From Begonia masoniana (lineage: Eukaryota; Streptophyta; Magnoliopsida; Cucurbitales; Begoniaceae), in NCBI GenBank assembly GCA_022432975.1, contig CM039511.1:47316902-47380901 (forward strand): a stretch of 64,000 nt of DNA, in the 5' to 3' direction. The notes beneath the pieces are model-generated. The model was given only the letters and a program-made list of their open reading frames with translations. It made no database searches and was not told where the DNA came from. Below, piece by piece: positions 58,501 through 64,000 of the stretch. The translations under genes were made by a program, and so were the position numbers. Numbering within the stretch: position 1 is the stretch's first letter; each line of letters starts with the position of its first letter.

Positions 58501-61500
58501 CCAAAAGAGTTGACGTATCAAGCAAATGATGTTGAGTGTTACATGACTTGTGGTTAGAACCTAAGTTATCCCTTTCAAATTCAAGGTTTTAACTGAAGTG
58601 ATGAGAACGACGTGTATTGAGGGCCCAACAACCTTCATGGACGCGAAACTAAGACTTAGTAATGCGCTTGATGAAGCATAAGAAACTTCACTTCAATCGA
58701 TTTGTTCCAAAAGAGTTGAACGTATCAAGCAAATGAGTTGAGTGTTACATGACTTGTGGTTAGAACCTAAGTTATCCATTTCAAATTCAAGGTTTTAAGT
58801 TGAAGTGATGAGAACGACATGTATTGCGGACCCAACAACCTTCATGGACGCGAAACTAAGACTTAGTAAAGCGCTTGATGAAGCATTAGAAACTTCACTT
58901 CAATCGATTTGTTCCAAAGAGTTGAACGTATCAAGCAAATGAGGTTGAGTGTTACATGACTTGTGGTTAGAACCTAAGTTATCCATTTCACATTCAAGGT
59001 TTTAACTTGAAGTGATGAGAACGACGTGTAGTTGAGGACCCAACAACCTTCATGGACGCGAAACTAAGACTTAGTAATGCGCTTGATGAGGCATAAGAAA
59101 CTTCACATCAATCGATTTGTTCCAAAAGAGTTGAACGTATCAAGCAAATGAGGTTGAGTGTTACATTGACTTGTGGTTAGAACCTAAGTTATCTATTTCA
59201 CATTCAAGGTTTTAACTTGAAGTGATTAGAACGACCTGTGTTGAGGACCCAACAACCTTCATGGACGCGAAACTAAGACTTAGTAATGCGCTTGATGAAG
59301 CATTAGAAACTTCACTTCAATCGATTTGTTCCAAAAGAGTTGAACGTATCAAGCAAATGAGGTTGAGTGTTACATGACTTGTGGTTAGAACCTAAGTTAT
59401 CCATTTCAAATTCAAGGTTTTAACTTGAAGTGATTAGAACGACCTGTATTGAGGGCCCAACAACCTTCATGGACTGGTAACTAAGACTTAGTAATGCGCT
59501 TGATGAAGCATTAAGAAACTTCACTTCAAATCGATTTGTTCCAAAAGAGTTGAACATATCAAGCAAATGAAGGTTGAGTGTTACTGACTTGTGGTTAGAA
59601 CCTAAGTTATCCATTTCACATTCAAGTTTTAACTTGAAGTGATGAGAACGACGTGTATTGAGGACCCAACAACCTTCATGGACGCGAAACTAAGACTTAG
59701 TAATGCGCTTGATGAAGCATTAGAAACTTCACTTCAATCGATTTGTTCCAAAAGAGTTGAACGTATCAAGCAAATGAGTTGAGTGTTACATGACTTGTGG
59801 TTAGAACCTAAGTTATCCATTTCACATTCAAGGTTTTAACTTGAAGTGATGAGAACGACGTGTATTGAGGACCAACAACCTTCATGGACTGCGAACTAAG
59901 ACTTAGTAATGCGCTTGATGAAGCATAAGAAACTTCACTTCAATCGATTTGTTCCAAAAGAGTTGACGTATCAAGCAAATGAAGTTGAGTGTTACATGAC
60001 TTGTGGTTAGACCTAAGTTATCCATTTCACATTCAAGGTTTTAAGCTTGAAGTGATGAGAACGACGTGTATTGAGGACCCAACAACCTTCATGGACGCGA
60101 AACTAAGACTTAGTAATGCGCTTGATGAAGCATAGAAACTTCACTTCAATCTATTTGTTCCAAAAGAGTTGAACGTATCAAGCAAATGAGTTGAGTGTTA
60201 CATGACTTGTGGTTAGAACCTAAGTTATCCATTTCACATTCAAGGTTTTAACTTGAAGTGATGAGAACGACGTGTATTGAGGACCCAACAACCTTCATGG
60301 ACGCGAAACTAAGACTTAGTAATGCGCTTGATGAAGCATTAGAAACTTCACTTCAATCGATTTGTTCCAAAAGAGTTGAACGTATCAAGCAAATGAGGTT
60401 GAGTGTTACATGACTTGTGGTTAGAACCTAAGTTATCCATTTCACATTCAAGGTTTTAACTTGAAGTGATGAGAACGACCGTGTATTGAGGACCCAACAA
60501 CCTTCATGGACGCGAAACTAAGACTTAGTAATGCGCTTGATGAAGCATTAGAAACTTCACTTAAATCGATTTGTTCCAAAAGAGTTGAACGTATCAAGCA
60601 AATGATGTTGAGTGTTACATGACTTGTGGTTAGAACCTAAGTTATCCATTTCACATTCAAGGTTTTAACTTGAAAGTGATGAGAACGACTTGTATTGAGG
60701 ACCCAACAACCTTCATGGACGCGTAAACTAAGACTTAGTAATGCGCTGATGAAGCATTAGAAACTTCACTTCAATCGATTTGTTCCAAAAGAGTTGAACG
60801 TATCAAGCAAAAGAGGTTGATTGTTACATGACTTGTGGTTAGAACCTCACTTATCCATTTCACATTCAAGGTTTTAACTTGAAGTGATTAGAACGACCTG
60901 TGTTGAGGACTCAACAACCTTAATGGACGCGAAACTAAGACTTAGTAATGCGCTTGATGAAGCATTAGAAACTTCACTTAATCGATTTGTTCCAAAAGAG
61001 TTGAACGTATCAAGCAAATGAGGTTGAGTGTTACATGACTTGTGGTTAGAACCTAAGTTATCCATTTCAAATTCAAGGTTTTAACTTAGAATGATGAGAA
61101 CGACGTGTATTGAGGGACCAACAACCTTACATGGATGCGTAACTAAGACTTAGTAATGCGCTTGATGAAGCATTAAGAAACTTCACTTCAATCGATTTGT
61201 TCCAAAAGAGTTGAACGTATCAAGCAAATGAGTTGAGTGTTACATGACTTGTGGTTAGAACCTAAGTTATCCATTTCACATTCAAGGTTTTAACTTGAAG
61301 TGATGCGAACGACGTGTATTGAGGGCCCAACAACCTTCATGGATGCGTAACTAAGACTTATTAATGCGCTTGACGAAGCATAAGAAACTTCACTTCAATC
61401 GATTTGTCCAAAAGAGTTGATCGTATCAAGCAAATGAATGTTGAGTGTTACATGACTTGTGGTTAGAACCTAAGTTATCCATTTCAATTCAAGGTTTTAA

Positions 61501-64000
61501 CTTGAAGTGATGAGAACGACGTGTATTGAGGACCTACAACCTTCATGGACGCGAAACTAAGACTTAGTAATGCGCTTGATGAAGCATAAGAAACTTCACT
61601 TCAATCTGATTTGTTCCAAAGAGTTGAACGTATCAAGCAAATGAGGTGAATGTTACATGACTTGTGGTTAGAACCTAAGTTATCCATTTCACATTCAAGG
61701 TTTTAACTTGAAGTGATGAGAACGACGTGTATTGAGGACCCAACAACCTTCATGGACGCGAAACTAAGACTTAGTAATGCGCTATGATGAAGCATAAGAA
61801 ACTTCACTTCAATCGATTTGTTCCAAAAGAGTTAACGTATCAAGCAAATGAGGTTGAGTGTTACATGACTTGTGGTTAGTGCCTAAGTTATCCATTTCAC
61901 TTTCAAGGTTTTTACTTGAAATGATGAGAACGACTTGTATTGAGGACCCAACAACCTTCATGGACGCGAAACTAAGACTTAGTAATGCGCTTGATGAAGC
62001 ATTAGAAACTTCACTTCAATCGATTTGTTCCAAAAGAGTTGAACGTATCAAGCAAATGAGGTTGAGTGTTACTTGACTTGTGGTTAGAACCTGACTTATC
62101 CATTTCACATTCAAGGTTTTAACTTGAAGTGATTAGAACGACCTGTGTTGAGGACCCAACAACCTTAATGGACGCGAAACTAAGACTTAGTAATGCGCTT
62201 GATGAAGCATTAGAAACTTCACTTAAATCGATTTGTTCCAAAAGAGTTGAACGTATCAAGCAAATGATGTTGAGTGTTACTTGACTTTTGGTTAGAACCT
62301 AAGTTATCCATTTCCAATTCAAGATTTTAACCTGAAGTGATGAGAACGACGTGTATTGAGGGCCCAACAACCTTCGTGGATGCGTAACTAAGACTTATTA
62401 ATGCGCTTGATGAAGCATAAGAAACTTCACTTCAATCGATTTGTTCCAAAAGAGTTGATCGTATCAAGCAAATGAAGTTGAGTGTTACATGACTTGTGGT
62501 TAGAACCTAAGTTATCCATTTCATATTCAAGGTTTTAAGTTGAAGTGATGAGAACGACGGTATTGAGGACCCAACAACCTTCATGTACGCGAAACTAAGA
62601 CTTAGTATTGCGCTTGATGAAGCATTAGAAACTTCACTTCAATCGATTTGTTCCAAAAGAGTTGAACGTATCAAGCAAATGAGGTTGAGTGTTACATGAC
62701 TTGTGGTTAGAACCTAAGTTATCCATTTCACATTCAAGGTTTTAACTTGAAGTGATGAGAACGACGTGTATTGAGGACCCAACAACCTTCATGGACGCGA
62801 AACTAAGACTTAGTAATTCGCTAGATGAAGCATAAGAAACTTCACTTTAATCGATTTGTTCTAAAAGAGTTAAACGTATCAAGCAAATGAGGTTGAATGT
62901 TACATGACTTGTGGTTAGTGCCTAAGTTATCCATTTCACTTTCAAGGTTTTTACTTGAAATGATGAGAACGACTTGTATTGAGGACCCAACAACCTTCAT
63001 GGACGCGTAACTAAGACTTAGTAATGCGCTTGATGAAGCATTAGAAATTTCACTTCAATCGATTTGTTCCAAAAGAGTTGAACGTATCAAGCAAAAGAGG
63101 TTGAGTGTTACATGACTTTTGGTTAGAACCTAAGTTATCCATTTCAAATTCAAGGTTTTAACCAGAAATGATGCGAACGACGTGTATTGAGGGCCCAACA
63201 ACCTACATGGATGCGTAACTAAGACTTATTAATGCGCTTGATGAAGCATAAGAAACTTCACTTCAATCGATTTGTTCCAAAAGAGTTGATCGTATCAAGC
63301 AAATGAAGTTGAGAGTTACATGACTTGTGGTTAGAACCTAAGTTATTTATTTCACATTCAAGGTTTTAAGTTGAAGTGATGACAACGACGTGTATTGAGG
63401 ACCCAACAACCTTCATGGACGCGAAACTAAGACTTAGTAATGCGCTTGATGAAGCATTAGAAACTTCACTTCAATCGATTTGTTCCAAAAGAGTTGAACG
63501 TATCAAGCAAATGAGGTTGAGTGTTACATGACTTCTGGTTAGAACCTAAGTTATCCATTTCACATTCAAGGTTTTAACTTGAAGTGATGAGAACGACGTG
63601 TATTGAGGACCTAACAACCGTCATGGGCGCGAAACTAAGACTTAGTAATGCGCTTGATGAATCATAAGAAACTTCACTTTAATTGATTTTTTCCAAAAGA
63701 GTTGAACGTATCAAGCAAATGAGGTTGAATGTTACATTACTTGTGGTTAGTAACTAAGTTATCCATTTCACTTTCAAGGTTTTAACTTGAAATGATGAGA
63801 ACGACGTGTATTGAGGATCCAACAACCTTCATGGACGCGTAACTAAGACTTAGTAATGCGCTTGTTGAAGCATTAGAAATTTCACTTCAATCGATTTGTT
63901 CCAAAAGAGTTGAACGTATCAAGAAAATGAGGTTAAGTGTTACATGACTTGTGGTTAGAACCTAACTTATCCATTTCACATTGAAGGTTTTAACTTAAAG
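52557..64000 (+). repeat. Satellite array S5: about 55 monomers of 208 bp, running off the window
   Basis: Head-to-tail monomers, same orientation, mostly the gttgaacg type. Some monomers (for example about 60240-60460) are identical by eye to the S1 monomer. Near the end, variants gtgcctaag (61879, 62918) and gagggccc (61323, 62360, 63191) recur at about 1039 and 831 bases, i.e. five and four monomers. Near 57570-58620 one-base indels are dense. No gene is supported. Confidence 0.95.

Overview
The window reads as AT-rich plant (probably eudicot) heterochromatin, most likely centromeric or pericentromeric. I see no ordinary host gene, no RNA gene, no CRISPR array and nothing prokaryotic. Two components fill it: a tandem satellite with a 208-bp monomer, always in the same orientation, and Ty3/gypsy LTR retrotransposons inserted in it. 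The integrase and polymerase sequences, TGATG...CATCA LTR ends, an initiator-tRNA-Met primer site and an integrase tail running into the 3' LTR fit the CRM (centromeric retrotransposon) lineage. The lineage is assigned from memory of the family; no search was run. The species cannot be named from the sequence.

Layout. 1-5067 (+): degenerate CRM-like element F, cut at the left edge, whose reverse-transcriptase region is replaced by about ten nearly identical satellite monomers (526-2632). 5068-17276: older, diverged satellite with a ~624-bp trimer periodicity. 17277-19777: a 2501-bp TG...CA element with a 5-bp target duplication, best read as a solo LTR (G). 19778-20873: satellite. 20874-36603 (-): three copies of the same family as F, in tandem and sharing LTRs (LTR-A-LTR-B-LTR-C, with C truncated). 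B carries a nested 1949-bp CRM-like deletion derivative E (30392-32340) with a perfect 5-bp target duplication. 36600-46489: satellite, including a clean 416-bp dimer higher-order repeat. 46490-52556 (-): element D, a second CRM-like family, with an intact integrase frame but a gutted gag and a truncated 5' LTR. 52557-64000: satellite up to the window edge.

How it works together. In the intact family the order is gag with zinc knuckle, aspartic protease, reverse transcriptase, RNase H, integrase. Here every copy is broken. Recurrent lesions are a lengthening G run in the integrase zinc-finger region, an A run after a stop between protease and polymerase, loss of the integrase catalytic Glu in A (and in F), and protease active-site changes in F and D. 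Satellite and retroelement sequence recombine repeatedly: insertions with target duplications, junctions at short homologies, LTR-sharing tandem copies, and satellite captured inside an element. I found no new enzymatic or defence system. The most unusual structure is the satellite block inside element F.
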